A stretch of 64,000 nucleotides of DNA from the NCBI RefSeq assembly GCF_049615385.1, contig NZ_JBMZFL010000001.1; one strand, written 5' to 3'. A program made the position numbers and the translations under genes. The notes beneath the pieces are model-generated. The model made no database searches and was not told the DNA's origin. It worked only from the letters and a program-made list of their open reading frames with translations. Source of the stretch: Aequoribacter sp049615385 (GTDB lineage: Bacteria; Pseudomonadota; Gammaproteobacteria; Pseudomonadales; Halieaceae). Of this stretch, positions 55,111-63,796 are shown piece by piece. How positions within the stretch are numbered: position 1 is the stretch's first letter; each line of letters begins with the position of its first letter.

Positions 55111-55880
55111 ATGCCAGAGAACAGTTCATCGCCTTTATGACGATCCTGCGGAAAGAAGTGCGCCGCTATACTCGAATTTGGACGCAAACACTGCTGCCCT
55201 CTGCCATTACCATGTCGCTTTACTTCGTGATATTCGGTTCATTAGTGGGCTCAAGAATTGGCGAGATGGGTGGCTTCACTTACATGCAATTCGTGGTGCC
55301 GGGCCTCATCATGATGGCGATTGTGACCAACTCGTACAGCAATGTGGTTTCCTCGTTCTTTGGCTCTAAGTTCAATAACAGCATCGAGGAGCTTCTGGTC
55401 TCGCCTACGCCTAATTACATTATCCTGTGGGGCTACATCATTGGGGGCGTGACACGTGGTTTAGCGGTGGCCGTTATTGTGACTGGCGTAGCGCTTTTTT
55501 TTACACAACTTTCAATTCATAGCTTCCCAGTCGTCATTGGCATCGTGACATTGACCTCGGTATTATTTGCCCTGGCGGGCTTTATCAATGCCGTCTTTGC
55601 GAACTCGTTTGACGATATCTCGATCGTACCGACTTTTGTCTTAACTCCCCTAATTTATTTGGGTGGCGTCTTTTACAGTCTTGATTTATTGCCGGAGTTT
55701 TGGCGCGGCGTGTCGCAGTTAAATCCATTGGTTTATGTTGTCAATGCATTCCGCTACGGCGTTCTAGGGGTCTCAGATGTCAGCATTGAGTTTGCTTTTG
55801 CCATGATCGCCTCATTTACAGTGGTAGCCTATTTGTACTGTATGCACCTCCTCAATAGCGGCACCAGGCTGCGACAATAA
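55107..55880 (+). CDS. ABC-2 type permease, YadH-like
   Basis: A 257-residue membrane protein with six predicted helices and the ABC-2 family motif VVPGLIMMAIVTNSYSNVVSSFFGSKFNNSIEELLVSPTP, plus LTPLIYLGGVFYSLDLLPEFWRGVSQLNPLVYVVNAFRYG. It pairs with the upstream YadG-like ATPase. Homologues in E. coli are not well characterised, so drug, polysaccharide or lipid export are all open. Confidence 0.92.
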   Translation: MNAREQFIAFMTILRKEVRRYTRIWTQTLLPSAITMSLYFVIFGSLVGSRIGEMGGFTYMQFVVPGLIMMAIVTNSYSNVVSSFFGSKFNNSIEELLVSPTPNYIILWGYIIGGVTRGLAVAVIVTGVALFFTQLSIHSFPVVIGIVTLTSVLFALAGFINAVFANSFDDISIVPTFVLTPLIYLGGVFYSLDLLPEFWRGVSQLNPLVYVVNAFRYGVLGVSDVSIEFAFAMIASFTVVAYLYCMHLLNSGTRLRQ

Positions 55881-55891
55881 GTGCGAGGGCC

Positions 55892-56716
55892 GTGAACATT
55901 ATGGCTAACCCGAAGTTTGTTCTGGGAGAAAAGGTCGCAGCGCCCTCTGCGTATACGCCAGATATTTTGTACCCCATTCCTCGGGCTCTCGCTCGAGACA
56001 CCCTGGGCTATAGCGCTACGACACCAATGTTTGGCGTCGACCAGTGGCACTTGTATGAGTTGTCATGGTTGAACACCGCGCGAAGCCCCGAGGTGTACGT
56101 GGGGAGACTGACGGTGCCTGCTCATTCCGAGTGTATTGTCGAGTCTAAGTCGCTGAAGCTGTATCTGAACTCATTAAATTTTACGGTGTTTGAATCTACC
56201 CAGAGCGCAACGCAAACCATTTGCGATGATCTGTGTCGAATTTTAGGTACCCCTGTGCATCTCGAATTATTTGATGTAACACCGAGCGACCTCGCCGGAG
56301 GTGTCTTATACGGCATCAATCTTGATCAATACAAGCAGCTCCCCATCGTGGAAGAACCAAACCCAACGACACTTCAGGCCGCCACAGACGCCTTGGTGAG
56401 CGCGGCATGGCATACGCATCGATTGCGAAGCTTGTGCCCGATTACCGCGCAGCCCGATTGGGCAAGCGTGCAGGTAGTTTGGGAAGGTCCAGATCTGTGT
56501 CCTGAGTCTTTAATGCAATACCTGCTGGGTTATTATCAGCATCAGGAATATCACGAGCAGTGCGTCGAACGTATTTATTTGGACTTGCTAGGACGTTTCA
56601 AGCCGGCGTTCTTATCGGTGCAGGCCTTCTATACGCGCCGAGGCGGTATTGATATTACGCCGTTTCGAAGCAATGATCCCGACGTAAAACCACTTGTTCG
56701 CTTGATGCGTCAGTAA
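55892..56716 (+). CDS. queF: NADPH-dependent 7-cyano-7-deazaguanine reductase QueF
   Basis: Reduces preQ0 to preQ1 in queuosine biosynthesis. The 274-residue, long bidomain QueF has ECIVESKSLKLYLNSLNF, a later active-site Cys in SLCPITAQPDW, YHEQCVERIYLDLL, and the C-terminal FYTRRGGIDITPFRSN. These match the E. coli type YqcD. The start is GTG at 55892 or ATG at 55901 (three residues shorter); the weak GAGGG upstream does not decide. Confidence 0.94.
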   Translation: MNIMANPKFVLGEKVAAPSAYTPDILYPIPRALARDTLGYSATTPMFGVDQWHLYELSWLNTARSPEVYVGRLTVPAHSECIVESKSLKLYLNSLNFTVFESTQSATQTICDDLCRILGTPVHLELFDVTPSDLAGGVLYGINLDQYKQLPIVEEPNPTTLQAATDALVSAAWHTHRLRSLCPITAQPDWASVQVVWEGPDLCPESLMQYLLGYYQHQEYHEQCVERIYLDLLGRFKPAFLSVQAFYTRRGGIDITPFRSNDPDVKPLVRLMRQ

Positions 56717-56732
56717 ATTAAAAACGAGCATC

Positions 56733-56754
56733 AACCGCTTCTGCGGTTTACTTT
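56733..56754 (+). terminator. Likely terminator after queF
   Basis: AACCGC-TTCT-GCGGTT (56733-56748) followed by TACTTTT. The 6-bp stem begins 17 bp past the queF stop. The interrupted T-run makes it a moderate candidate. Confidence 0.55.
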
Positions 56755-56785
56755 TATGGTTTAATACGTCCTTTTGAGGGGAACC

Positions 56786-57127
56786 ATGTCCACCACGTTA
56801 CCAAGTTGTCCAAAATGCTCATCTGAATACGTTTATTTCGATGGTTCTTTGTTCGTCTGCCCAGAATGTGCAAATGAGTGGAGTGACAACGACACCGCTG
56901 CAGACGTCGACGAATTCGTCGTCAAAGATGCAAACGGAAATCGTTTGGAAGAGGGCGATAACGTAACCCTCATTAAAGACCTTAAAGTCAAAGGCTCGTC
57001 GTCGACCGCAAAAATCGGCACCAAGGTTAAGATCAATCGTTTAGTCGACGGCGATCACAACATCGACTGCAAAATCGAAGGCATTGGCCCAATGATGTTG
57101 AAGTCGGAGTTTGTAAAAAAAGCCTAG
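56786..57127 (+). CDS. PhnA/YjdM-family zinc-ribbon protein
   Basis: A 113-residue protein with an N-terminal zinc ribbon (CPKCSSEYVYFDGSLFVCPECANEW, four cysteines) and a C-terminal small beta-barrel (VTLIKDLKVKGSS ... IDCKIEGIGPMMLKSEFVKKA). This is the YjdM (formerly PhnA) family. The old link to phosphonate degradation is not supported for this family, and its role is unclear. GAGGGG lies 5 bp before the ATG at 56786. Confidence 0.92.
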   Translation: MSTTLPSCPKCSSEYVYFDGSLFVCPECANEWSDNDTAADVDEFVVKDANGNRLEEGDNVTLIKDLKVKGSSSTAKIGTKVKINRLVDGDHNIDCKIEGIGPMMLKSEFVKKA

Positions 57128-57442
57128 CAAGCTAGCTTACAGAATCGCAGTGCTCCAGCATATTCAGTTCGGGCGAGGTTACAGCCGAATGCATACCGAG
57201 CAATTGCATTAAAGAGTAAAATATATTGTCGTGGGAACTGGTTGCTTGTCAGCGGAAATCTATTCGTCATAACCCAATGAAGTTGTGCTGTTGAGTAGCG
57301 AATGTTACGGGCTATTTCTTAAGTGTTAATTAAAGTGTACAGGTCGAGAGAGACGCGGCCTTCGAGATAAAAAAGTCAAACCAAACCTCTGAAGCGGGTA
57401 TACTTGGCATCAGTAGACAGCGAATTTCAAGGAACTCATGGA
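57128..57442. other. Non-coding stretch before the CoA-transferase gene
   Basis: About 315 bp without a convincing gene. The middle is AT-rich (around 57200-57235 and 57315-57340), which could hold a promoter, but I find no -35/-10 pair with good spacing. No terminator hairpin with a T-run is apparent after the PhnA-like gene; CTAGCAAGCTAG at 57124-57135 is a small palindrome only. Confidence 0.5.
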
Positions 57443-58639
57443 ATGCCGGCGAAGCCCCTAGACGGAATTAAAGTGATAGAGATTGGTCAGCTAGTGGCCG
57501 GCCCATTTTGCGGTACGCTTCTAGGGTATTTTGGTGCAGAGATTATTAAAGTAGAGTCTCCAGGCAAGGGAGATGCTCTGCGCGGCTGGCGCGCGCTGGA
57601 TGAATCCGGTACGTCCTATTGGTGGTACAGTATTGCGCGCAACAAAAAATCTGTAACCGCGAATCTGCGCACGGAGGCGGGTAGAGCGGTAGTCAAACGA
57701 CTCATAGAAACTGCTGATGTGGTTATCGAGAACTTTCGTCCAGGTACAATGGAGAAGTGGGGGCTCGGTCCTGATGACTTTAAGGAATCGAATCCCAGTC
57801 TGGTGTATACGCGGATTTCAGGGTACGGCCAAACAGGACCCTTGGCAACGCGTCCGGGGTACGCTTCGGTGTCAGAGGCATTCAGTGGTTTTCGGTATCT
57901 AAATGGGTTCCCTGACCGCCCCCCCGTCCGGCCTAACCTCAGCATGGGCGATTCGTTAGCAGGTCTGCACGCCGCATTTGGAACCTTGCTAAGTTTGCTC
58001 CACCGGGAGCGACACAATGCTCCAGGTCAAGTCGTAGATATCGCGATCTATGAATCGATGTACAACCTCATGGAATCAGTGGTTCCTGAGTATGTCGCTA
58101 CGGGAGCTGTGCGCGAACCCTCAGGTTCGACTTTAACTGGGATTGTGCCAACGAATACGTATCTGTGTGCCGATAAAAAATATGTTGTCATTGGCGGTAA
58201 CGGTGACTCAATCTATAAACGTTTGATGCACGCTGCAGGCCATCCGGATCTAGCCGAAGACCCTCGCATGGCGGATAACGCGGGGCGGGTAGAGCATGAG
58301 GCTACGATCGACGCTGCCTTGGCCGACTGGACCGCGTCTATCACTTCGGTCGAGGTGCTGCGTATTCTGTCCGATGCAGACGTCCCCTCAGGCCCGATGT
58401 ACTCGGTAGAAGATATGCTGGTTGATCCGCAGTATCAAGCTCGCGGCATGTTCGAGACGGTTCAAGGACAAGAGGGTGAGGTCACTATTCCTGCCATTAT
58501 GCCTAAATTAGGAACAACACCTGGGGAGACGCAATGGGCAGGGCCAGGCGAAGTTGGTGGTTCGAGCGAAGAGGTCTATTTGGCCGCAGGTTTTTCTGAA
58601 TCAGAAATACAGGCTTTGCGAGCTACTGGGGATATTTAA
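57443..58639 (+). CDS. CaiB/BaiF family (class III) CoA-transferase
   Basis: A 398-residue CoA-transferase. It starts LDGIKVIEIGQLVAGPFCGTLLGYFGAEIIKVE, has the family lines NKKSVTANLRTEAGR and NPSLVYTRISGYGQTGPLATRPGY, and the probable catalytic Asp in LSMGDSLAGLHAAFG. I chose the ATG at 57443 with AAGGAA 8 bp upstream. HMG-CoA lyase follows 3 bp after its stop, which suggests a substrate such as 3-hydroxy-3-methylglutarate. The human enzyme SUGCT of this family transfers CoA from succinyl-CoA to that acid. The substrate here is inferred from context. Confidence 0.9.
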   Translation: MPAKPLDGIKVIEIGQLVAGPFCGTLLGYFGAEIIKVESPGKGDALRGWRALDESGTSYWWYSIARNKKSVTANLRTEAGRAVVKRLIETADVVIENFRPGTMEKWGLGPDDFKESNPSLVYTRISGYGQTGPLATRPGYASVSEAFSGFRYLNGFPDRPPVRPNLSMGDSLAGLHAAFGTLLSLLHRERHNAPGQVVDIAIYESMYNLMESVVPEYVATGAVREPSGSTLTGIVPTNTYLCADKKYVVIGGNGDSIYKRLMHAAGHPDLAEDPRMADNAGRVEHEATIDAALADWTASITSVEVLRILSDADVPSGPMYSVEDMLVDPQYQARGMFETVQGQEGEVTIPAIMPKLGTTPGETQWAGPGEVGGSSEEVYLAAGFSESEIQALRATGDI

Positions 58640-58642
58640 ACG

Positions 58643-59533
58643 ATGGATGTCATTATTAACGAAGTCGGACTGCGCGACGGTTTGCAGAATCAGCCGACGA
58701 TTGTATCTACCCAAGACAAGCTAACATTGTTGGAGTTATTGGAGACAGCGGGGCTTAAGCACATCGAGGTCGCCAGTTTTGTGCACCCCAAAGTTGTGCC
58801 GCAAATGGCAGATGCCGAGGCCATCGTGGCGGGTTTGGATTTTGGTAAGAGTCAAGTTTACAGCGGTTTAGTCCCTAATCTAAGGGGCTATGACCGCGGT
58901 GTCGCGACAGGTTTAGGCGAGTTTGGTTTAATCATGTCTGCATCCAGTACCTTTAGCGAGCGCAATGTGAAAATGACGCTGGAACAATCTTACCAAGCGT
59001 GCGTAGAGGTGATTAAGGCTTGTCTACGCGATGGAAATCGCTGCAGAGTCTATCTATCTTGCTCTTGCGCTTGCCCTTACGAGGGGCGCATTCAAGAGTC
59101 GGTGGTGCTGGATCTGGCACGGCGATTACTGGACGAGGGCGCTCATGAAATCTCTATTTCAGACACTATTGGCGCGGGCACCCCAAATCAAATTTTCGAT
59201 TTAACCCAACCGTTAATTTCAGAGTATGGCGCCGAGTCGGTAAATTTACATGTTCATGACACGCGAGGAGCGGCTTTGGCCATGGTATGGTCAGCGTATC
59301 TGGGGGGAGTTCGGAGCTTTGACGCGTCCATCGGTGGGTTAGGAGGTTGCCCGTTCGCTCCAGGTGCAACCGGCAATGTCGCGACGGAAGACTTAGTCTA
59401 CATGTTCAACCAAAGTGACATTCGCACCAATATCAATTTTAATGCCCTTGAGCCAGCTGTGGCATTTGCGGAAAAAATCACAGCAAGCTCACTTGGCGGC
59501 AAATCGATGCAGTGGCGTCGCAGCCAGTGCTAG
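58643..59533 (+). CDS. Hydroxymethylglutaryl-CoA lyase
   Basis: Cleaves HMG-CoA to acetoacetate and acetyl-CoA, the last step of leucine catabolism. The 296-residue TIM-barrel product has NEVGLRDGLQNQ with the catalytic Arg-Asp, HVHDTRGAAL with metal-binding histidines, and the signature GGLGGCPFAPGATGNVATEDLVYM with the catalytic Cys. All key residues are present. It pairs with the upstream CoA-transferase. No other leucine pathway genes (liu) are in the window. It converges with an SDR gene, overlapping by 4 bp. Confidence 0.93.
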   Translation: MDVIINEVGLRDGLQNQPTIVSTQDKLTLLELLETAGLKHIEVASFVHPKVVPQMADAEAIVAGLDFGKSQVYSGLVPNLRGYDRGVATGLGEFGLIMSASSTFSERNVKMTLEQSYQACVEVIKACLRDGNRCRVYLSCSCACPYEGRIQESVVLDLARRLLDEGAHEISISDTIGAGTPNQIFDLTQPLISEYGAESVNLHVHDTRGAALAMVWSAYLGGVRSFDASIGGLGGCPFAPGATGNVATEDLVYMFNQSDIRTNINFNALEPAVAFAEKITASSLGGKSMQWRRSQC

Positions 59534-60312
59534 GCGCCGTCCATGCTTACAGCGCCCATGCTGAGCTCATTCTGGCGACCACCATCGACGGGCAATAAGA
59601 CGCCAGTGATGTAAGACGCTGCGCTCGACCCCAGAAAAGCGATCGCCTCAGCGACTTCCTCGGGGTTGCCAATGCGTTTCATGGGAATCAGCGATTCCAG
59701 ATATTGTTTGCTGCCTTCATCAGGAATCACGGCTTTGGTCGGTTCGGTAAGAATCGCGCCAGGAACGACGGCGTTCACCCGCACGCCTGCGGGCGCCCAT
59801 TCTATTGCGGCGTTGCGGGTCATTGAGTTTACCGCTCCCTTGGCAGCGGCATAACCGGTCATGTAGGGTGTGCCAAGCTGAGCAACAACCGAGGAAACAT
59901 TGACCACAGCGCCCTTGGTTTTGGCAAGATATGGATAGGCTTCGCGCATCATGAACAAAGTACCGTCGACCGTCACAGTAAAGTTTTTGTGCCAAACGTC
60001 AGTCGGGTGTTGGTCGATTAGACTCGCCTCTAGCAGGGTCGCGTTGTTTACTAAGAGGTCCAGCTGTCCGTATTCCCGAATCACGATGCTGAATAGCGCT
60101 CTGACTTGCTCTTCATCAGCGATATCGCAAGTCTTTGCTAAAGCGGTCCCACCCGCATTCCTAATCTGCTCGACAACCTGCAAGAGCAGCTCCTCCCGTC
60201 GCCCGCATACGACGACTTTGGCGCCTATTTTCGCTAACAACAGGGCGGTCGCTTCTCCTATACCTGTTCCGCCCCCAGAGAGCAACACAACTTTATTCTC
60301 ATAATTGACCAT
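59530..60312 (-). CDS. Short-chain dehydrogenase/reductase
   Basis: A 260-residue classical SDR. The cofactor motif is SGGGTGIGEA (residues 12-21) and NNAT-type strand 4 follows (LLVNNATLLEAS). The catalytic Ser is in VNVSSVVAQLG, and Tyr-Lys in GYAAAKGAVNSM. The C-terminus AASYITGVLLPVDGGRQNELS is typical. The CGRRE following strand 2 suggests NADP preference, an inference. Its substrate is unknown. It is the second gene behind another SDR with an 11-bp gap. Confidence 0.88.
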   Translation of the reverse strand: MVNYENKVVLLSGGGTGIGEATALLLAKIGAKVVVCGRREELLLQVVEQIRNAGGTALAKTCDIADEEQVRALFSIVIREYGQLDLLVNNATLLEASLIDQHPTDVWHKNFTVTVDGTLFMMREAYPYLAKTKGAVVNVSSVVAQLGTPYMTGYAAAKGAVNSMTRNAAIEWAPAGVRVNAVVPGAILTEPTKAVIPDEGSKQYLESLIPMKRIGNPEEVAEAIAFLGSSAASYITGVLLPVDGGRQNELSMGAVSMDGA

Positions 60313-60323
60313 TTAAAAATCCC

Positions 60324-61148
60324 TTACAGTAAATGCATGCCGCCGTTAGCGCACAAAGTATGTCCCGTGACGTATGAGCTCTCGTCGGATGCCAAATAAA
60401 GCACCGCGTTAGCAATTTCAGACGGCTCAGCCAGGCGATTGAGCAAAACGGCCTGTGCAATTTGCGTCCGCCACTCTTGAGAAATACCTGCCATCGCGGG
60501 TGTGTCGGTTGGGCCGGGAGCAACGGCATTCACCCGAATACCGCGGGCACCTAATTCCTGCGCTAATGCCTTGGTGAGACCCAAGATCGCGGCTTTGCTT
60601 GCGCAATAATGGGCACCACCTTCGCCGTTCAAAGCCGAGGTCGACGAAATATTGACAATCGAACCGGTTCGACTCTGCGCGCTCATGACCTTCAGGACTT
60701 CTCGGCAAAAGTAAAATGTCCCGTTGATATTGACGTTCATGACAGCTAGCCAGCCATCATCTTGCATATCAATGGTGTGGTCAGCGTAAACAGTAGGCGT
60801 TTCACCTGCGGCAAACTGGGCCGCACGCTGGGCCATGCGTTGCTGGAAAATATCGGATCCATCATTGGGCGCCATACCGATGCCTGCATTGTTCACCAAT
60901 ACATCAATGTGCCCGTAGCGCTCAGTGACTTCGGTTACGACAGAGGCTACCTCTGTGCTGTTGCCGACATCACACGCAAGCGCCATTCCTGCTGTGACAA
61001 AGCCGTTTAGGGTCTCCTGAACACTCGCTAGGTTTAAATCTACCGCAACAACCGTTGCACCGTGTTGCGACAGCGTCGTCGCGATCGCTCGGCCGATTCC
61101 TTGCCCTGCGCCAGTCACGATCGCGATTTTTCGTTCGAGTCGACTCAT
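60324..61148 (-). CDS. Short-chain dehydrogenase/reductase with an insertion
   Basis: A 274-residue classical SDR with TGAGQGIGRAIA (residues 13-24), VAVDLN after strand 2 (Asp suggests NAD), LVNNAGIGMAP, catalytic Ser in VNISSTSALNG and YCASK. About 25 residues (around 100-125, with IFQQRMAQRAAQFAAGETPT) are inserted between strand 4 and helix 4 compared with typical 250-residue SDRs. AAGGG precedes the ATG. It is the promoter-proximal gene of the SDR pair, divergent from the alkaline phosphatase. The substrate is unknown. Confidence 0.88.
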   Translation of the reverse strand: MSRLERKIAIVTGAGQGIGRAIATTLSQHGATVVAVDLNLASVQETLNGFVTAGMALACDVGNSTEVASVVTEVTERYGHIDVLVNNAGIGMAPNDGSDIFQQRMAQRAAQFAAGETPTVYADHTIDMQDDGWLAVMNVNINGTFYFCREVLKVMSAQSRTGSIVNISSTSALNGEGGAHYCASKAAILGLTKALAQELGARGIRVNAVAPGPTDTPAMAGISQEWRTQIAQAVLLNRLAEPSEIANAVLYLASDESSYVTGHTLCANGGMHLL

Positions 61149-61268
61149 GTAGTACCCTTATCATTATTCGATGTCACCAAGACTGCAGGATTGTGGGTGT
61201 CAAGGTCTACCCTCATTTGGATGAGACGGCTCTGCGCTCGCAGCATGTGAACGATCACTTGTCATTAC

Positions 61269-61293
61269 GCGCAGTTTATTGAAAACTGTGCGC
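61269..61293. repeat. Inverted repeat in the SDR-alkaline phosphatase intergenic region
   Basis: GCGCAGTTT and AAACTGTGCGC flank a short AT centre, an imperfect inverted repeat with a perfect CAGTTT/AAACTG core. It lies in the 212-bp divergent promoter region, about 70 bp before the phosphatase ATG, and could be an operator. A single PhoB-like half-site TTGTCAT is next to it at 61259-61265. Confidence 0.4.
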
Positions 61294-61360
61294 CTTTCTG
61301 ACTTGTTGCGTTTTTAATATCGCCACACCCCACAATAACAATAGCTTAGGAAAAATATTC

Positions 61361-62761
61361 ATGCGACCACTTTTACTGCGCCTACCGAACCTAACCTCTT
61401 TTTTGTTGTTAACGCTTTTAACGCCGACAGTCATGGCGCAAAACGTCATTTTGATTATTGGTGACGGTATGGATGATCACCAAATAACGATGGCGAGGAA
61501 TTACTTACACGGAGCAAAAGGACAGTTAGTACTCGACACGTTGCCCATCAGGGGCGCGGTGCAGGTCGTGACCCTAGATCACGAGGATCCGACAAAAGTG
61601 ATTTACGTAGCAGATTCTGCCAACAGTGCGACCGCGATCGCTACCGGACAAATCTCCAGCCGTGGACGAATTTCGACCTCGGCAGACAGCGATAGAGATT
61701 TCCAACCGGTGACAGTCGATTTAAAGCAGGCAGGTTACGCAGTTGGCATCGTCACCACCGCGAGTGTGACCGATGCGACGCCCGCTGTTTTCATGGCTAA
61801 TATTGCACAACGATTTTGTGAAAATCCCGACATGATGGTGCAGGCCAAAATTGGGGGTAATTGGTATGCGGACTGTGAACAAGACCTCATTGCCAAGGGC
61901 GGGAAAGGCTCTATTTCAGAGCAAATCGCTAACTCTTCTGTAGACCTGGTATTGGGAGGAGGATCTAAACATTTTTTACCAACTGCAGAAGGTAGTGACA
62001 TCACTGTTCTTCAGAAAGCACAAGCCTCTGGCTACCTATTCGTCGATAGTTTGAGCGGGCTAGAGCAGGCGGTAGCGAACAGCCAGGATCGTATATTGGG
62101 CTTGTTTTCACCTAGCACAATGCCAGTACGCTGGCAGGCAACCGGCGGAGTGGCCGCCGAAGAGCCAGCGCCAAGTCTACTAAATCACGTTCATGAGTAT
62201 TTAGGCGACGTGACCTTGCCCACTCCAGTGCCGTGTGAAGCCAACCCCAGCTACGGCAATACGCCCCCACTAGCGGCAATGACCGAGTCGGCAATAAAAC
62301 AGCTGAGGAAGCGGTCAGAAAAAGGATTCTTTTTGATGATTGAGTCTGCGTCTATCGACAAGCAGAGTCATGCGCGCAGACCCTGTGGCCAAATTGGCGA
62401 ATTACAGCAACTCGATGAGACTTTGAAAATTGCTCTAGATTTCGCAGCCACTCACCCCGACACCCTTATCCTTGTTACTGCCGACCACGGGCAGGCCGCT
62501 CAAATCATACCAAATAACAGCTTATTCAACGGCTATGGTATTCCGGTTTATACCCCCGGGCGCTTGCAGCGGTTGATCACACCCGAAGGCACGGTTATGG
62601 CAATGAATTATGCAACGAATGACTTTCAGGCAGAGGAGCACACGGGTGTGAATATACCGATATTTGCAAATGAGCAGGGCCGTGATTTAGTGCCCGCGTT
62701 CATGATGCAATCTGACATCTACGATCTGATTAAAGATTACCTGTTACCTGAGTCTCAGTAA
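61361..62761 (+). CDS. Alkaline phosphatase (PhoA family)
   Basis: Exported phosphomonoesterase of 466 residues. The signal peptide spans about residues 1-26 (ending TVMAQN). The mature protein has the metal-ligand motif LIIGDGMDDHQ, the nucleophile Ser in VADSANSATAIATG (PhoA Ser102 equivalent), MIESASIDKQSHAR, VTADHGQAAQI and EEHTGVNIPIFA with further zinc ligands. It would release phosphate in the periplasm for the PstSCAB transporter encoded at 18-24 kb. Only one half of a Pho box is visible upstream. Confidence 0.93.
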   Translation: MRPLLLRLPNLTSFLLLTLLTPTVMAQNVILIIGDGMDDHQITMARNYLHGAKGQLVLDTLPIRGAVQVVTLDHEDPTKVIYVADSANSATAIATGQISSRGRISTSADSDRDFQPVTVDLKQAGYAVGIVTTASVTDATPAVFMANIAQRFCENPDMMVQAKIGGNWYADCEQDLIAKGGKGSISEQIANSSVDLVLGGGSKHFLPTAEGSDITVLQKAQASGYLFVDSLSGLEQAVANSQDRILGLFSPSTMPVRWQATGGVAAEEPAPSLLNHVHEYLGDVTLPTPVPCEANPSYGNTPPLAAMTESAIKQLRKRSEKGFFLMIESASIDKQSHARRPCGQIGELQQLDETLKIALDFAATHPDTLILVTADHGQAAQIIPNNSLFNGYGIPVYTPGRLQRLITPEGTVMAMNYATNDFQAEEHTGVNIPIFANEQGRDLVPAFMMQSDIYDLIKDYLLPESQ

Positions 62762-62786
62762 GACAGGCTTTGTGCAGCTCAGCGGT

Positions 62787-62812
62787 AAAAAAAAAGGGGG
62801 GCTGTTGCCCCC
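62787..62812 (-). terminator. Intrinsic terminator of the YeeN-type gene
   Basis: Read on the minus strand, GGGGGC-AACA-GCCCCC is followed by C and nine T. The hairpin begins 19 bp after the stop of the YebC-family gene. It is also 3' of the alkaline phosphatase on the plus strand, where the stem lacks a T-run. Confidence 0.9.
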
Positions 62813-62831
62813 TATCAATTCGTCACCGATG

Positions 62832-63548
62832 CTACAGCTCGACGTTGTGATACACGTTTTGCACATCGTCTAGGTCATTGAGCATATCGATAAAGCGGTC
62901 GAAGGTCTCGATGTCGTCGCCTTCTAGCGTTGTTGTGTTTTGCGCAATAAACTGGATTTCGTCAACCTCATACTCGACATCGCCTAAAGCATCCGAGAGC
63001 GCTTTTTTTGCCTTGAACGAATCGGTATGCGGGGCGAATACGGTCAACATACCGTCTTCGTTTTCAATGTCGGAGACATCCACATCAGCCAACAAGAGGG
63101 CCTCGAGCACACTTTCTTCGTCGTCACTCGCAAATTTTAGAATGCACAGATGGTCGAACATGTGGCTAACCGCACCTTGCGAACCAATTTTCGACTTGGT
63201 TTTGGTAAAACAAAACCGTACATCGCCAAAGGTTCGGTTGGGGTTATCGGTGAGGCATTCGATTATCACCATGCAGTTACCGGGGCCGTAGCCCTCGTAG
63301 CGAGCCACCTCGAAGTTCTCTCCTGCGCCGCCTTTGGCTTTGTCGATCGCCTTATCAATGACGTGCGCTGGAACTTGGTCTTTTTTAGCGCGATCAATGA
63401 TGCTGCGCAGTGCCAAATTACCATGAGGATCGGTGCCGCCCGACTTAGCTGACACATAAATCTCGCGGGCGTACTTGCTATAAACCTTGGCCTTTTGGTC
63501 CGAGGTTTTCGCCATAGATTCTTTACGGTTCTGATAAGCTCTGCCCAT
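62832..63548 (-). CDS. YebC/PmpR-family protein, YeeN type
   Basis: A 238-residue member of the YebC family of DNA-binding or ribosome-rescue proteins. I took the ATG at 63546-63548, which gives MGRAYQNRKESMAK, like the MGRKW start of E. coli YeeN. The core AREIYVSAKSGGTDPHGNLALRSIIDRAKKDQVPAHVIDKAIDKAKGG and YEGYGPGNCMVIIECLTDNPNRT is diagnostic. YebC relatives are variously described as transcription regulators and as translation factors for polyproline stalls; which holds here is open. tRNA-Ser lies just upstream on the same strand. Confidence 0.93.
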   Translation of the reverse strand: MGRAYQNRKESMAKTSDQKAKVYSKYAREIYVSAKSGGTDPHGNLALRSIIDRAKKDQVPAHVIDKAIDKAKGGAGENFEVARYEGYGPGNCMVIIECLTDNPNRTFGDVRFCFTKTKSKIGSQGAVSHMFDHLCILKFASDDEESVLEALLLADVDVSDIENEDGMLTVFAPHTDSFKAKKALSDALGDVEYEVDEIQFIAQNTTTLEGDDIETFDRFIDMLNDLDDVQNVYHNVEL

Positions 63549-63581
63549 AGTGGTATCCGTGCTGATTGATCGTGAGCAATG

Positions 63582-63669
63582 TGGCGGTGAGGGAGGGATT
63601 CGAACCCTCGGTACGTTTCCGTACACACACTTTCCAGGCGTGCGCCTTCGACCACTCGGCCACCTCACC
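63582..63669 (-). tRNA. tRNA-Ser (GGA)
   Basis: Minus-strand 88-nt gene starting GGTGAGGTGGCCGAGTGG with a long variable arm (TACGGAAACGTA), anticodon stem CACGC/GTGTG around loop CTGGAAA (anticodon GGA), T-arm AGGGTTCGAATCCCT and encoded CCA at 63582-63584. It is 33 bp upstream of the YeeN-type gene. Confidence 0.96.
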
Positions 63670-63681
63670 AGCGGCGCGAAG

Positions 63682-63709
63682 TCTATCAGACTTTCGCAGT
63701 TTAGGTCAC
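63682..63709 (-). promoter_or_regulatory. Possible tRNA-Ser promoter
   Basis: On the minus strand GTGACC (63704-63709), 16 bp and GATAGA (63682-63687) precede a GC-rich discriminator (CTTCGCGCCGC) and the tRNA-Ser 5' end 13 bp later. The elements are only moderate matches. Confidence 0.4.
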
Positions 63710-63796
63710 CTATGGAATGCAAAAAGGCGTGGAATTAGGGCAGGTGGTTTCGCTAGCAAGCGAGCGCGCAAGCGTGTGGTTTCGGTCGGGATGGGT

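Noticed and set aside
57128..57442. Small unannotated gene in the longest gap
   Set aside because: Stops occur in all frames at short intervals and no start with a good ribosome binding site leads to a protein-like sequence.
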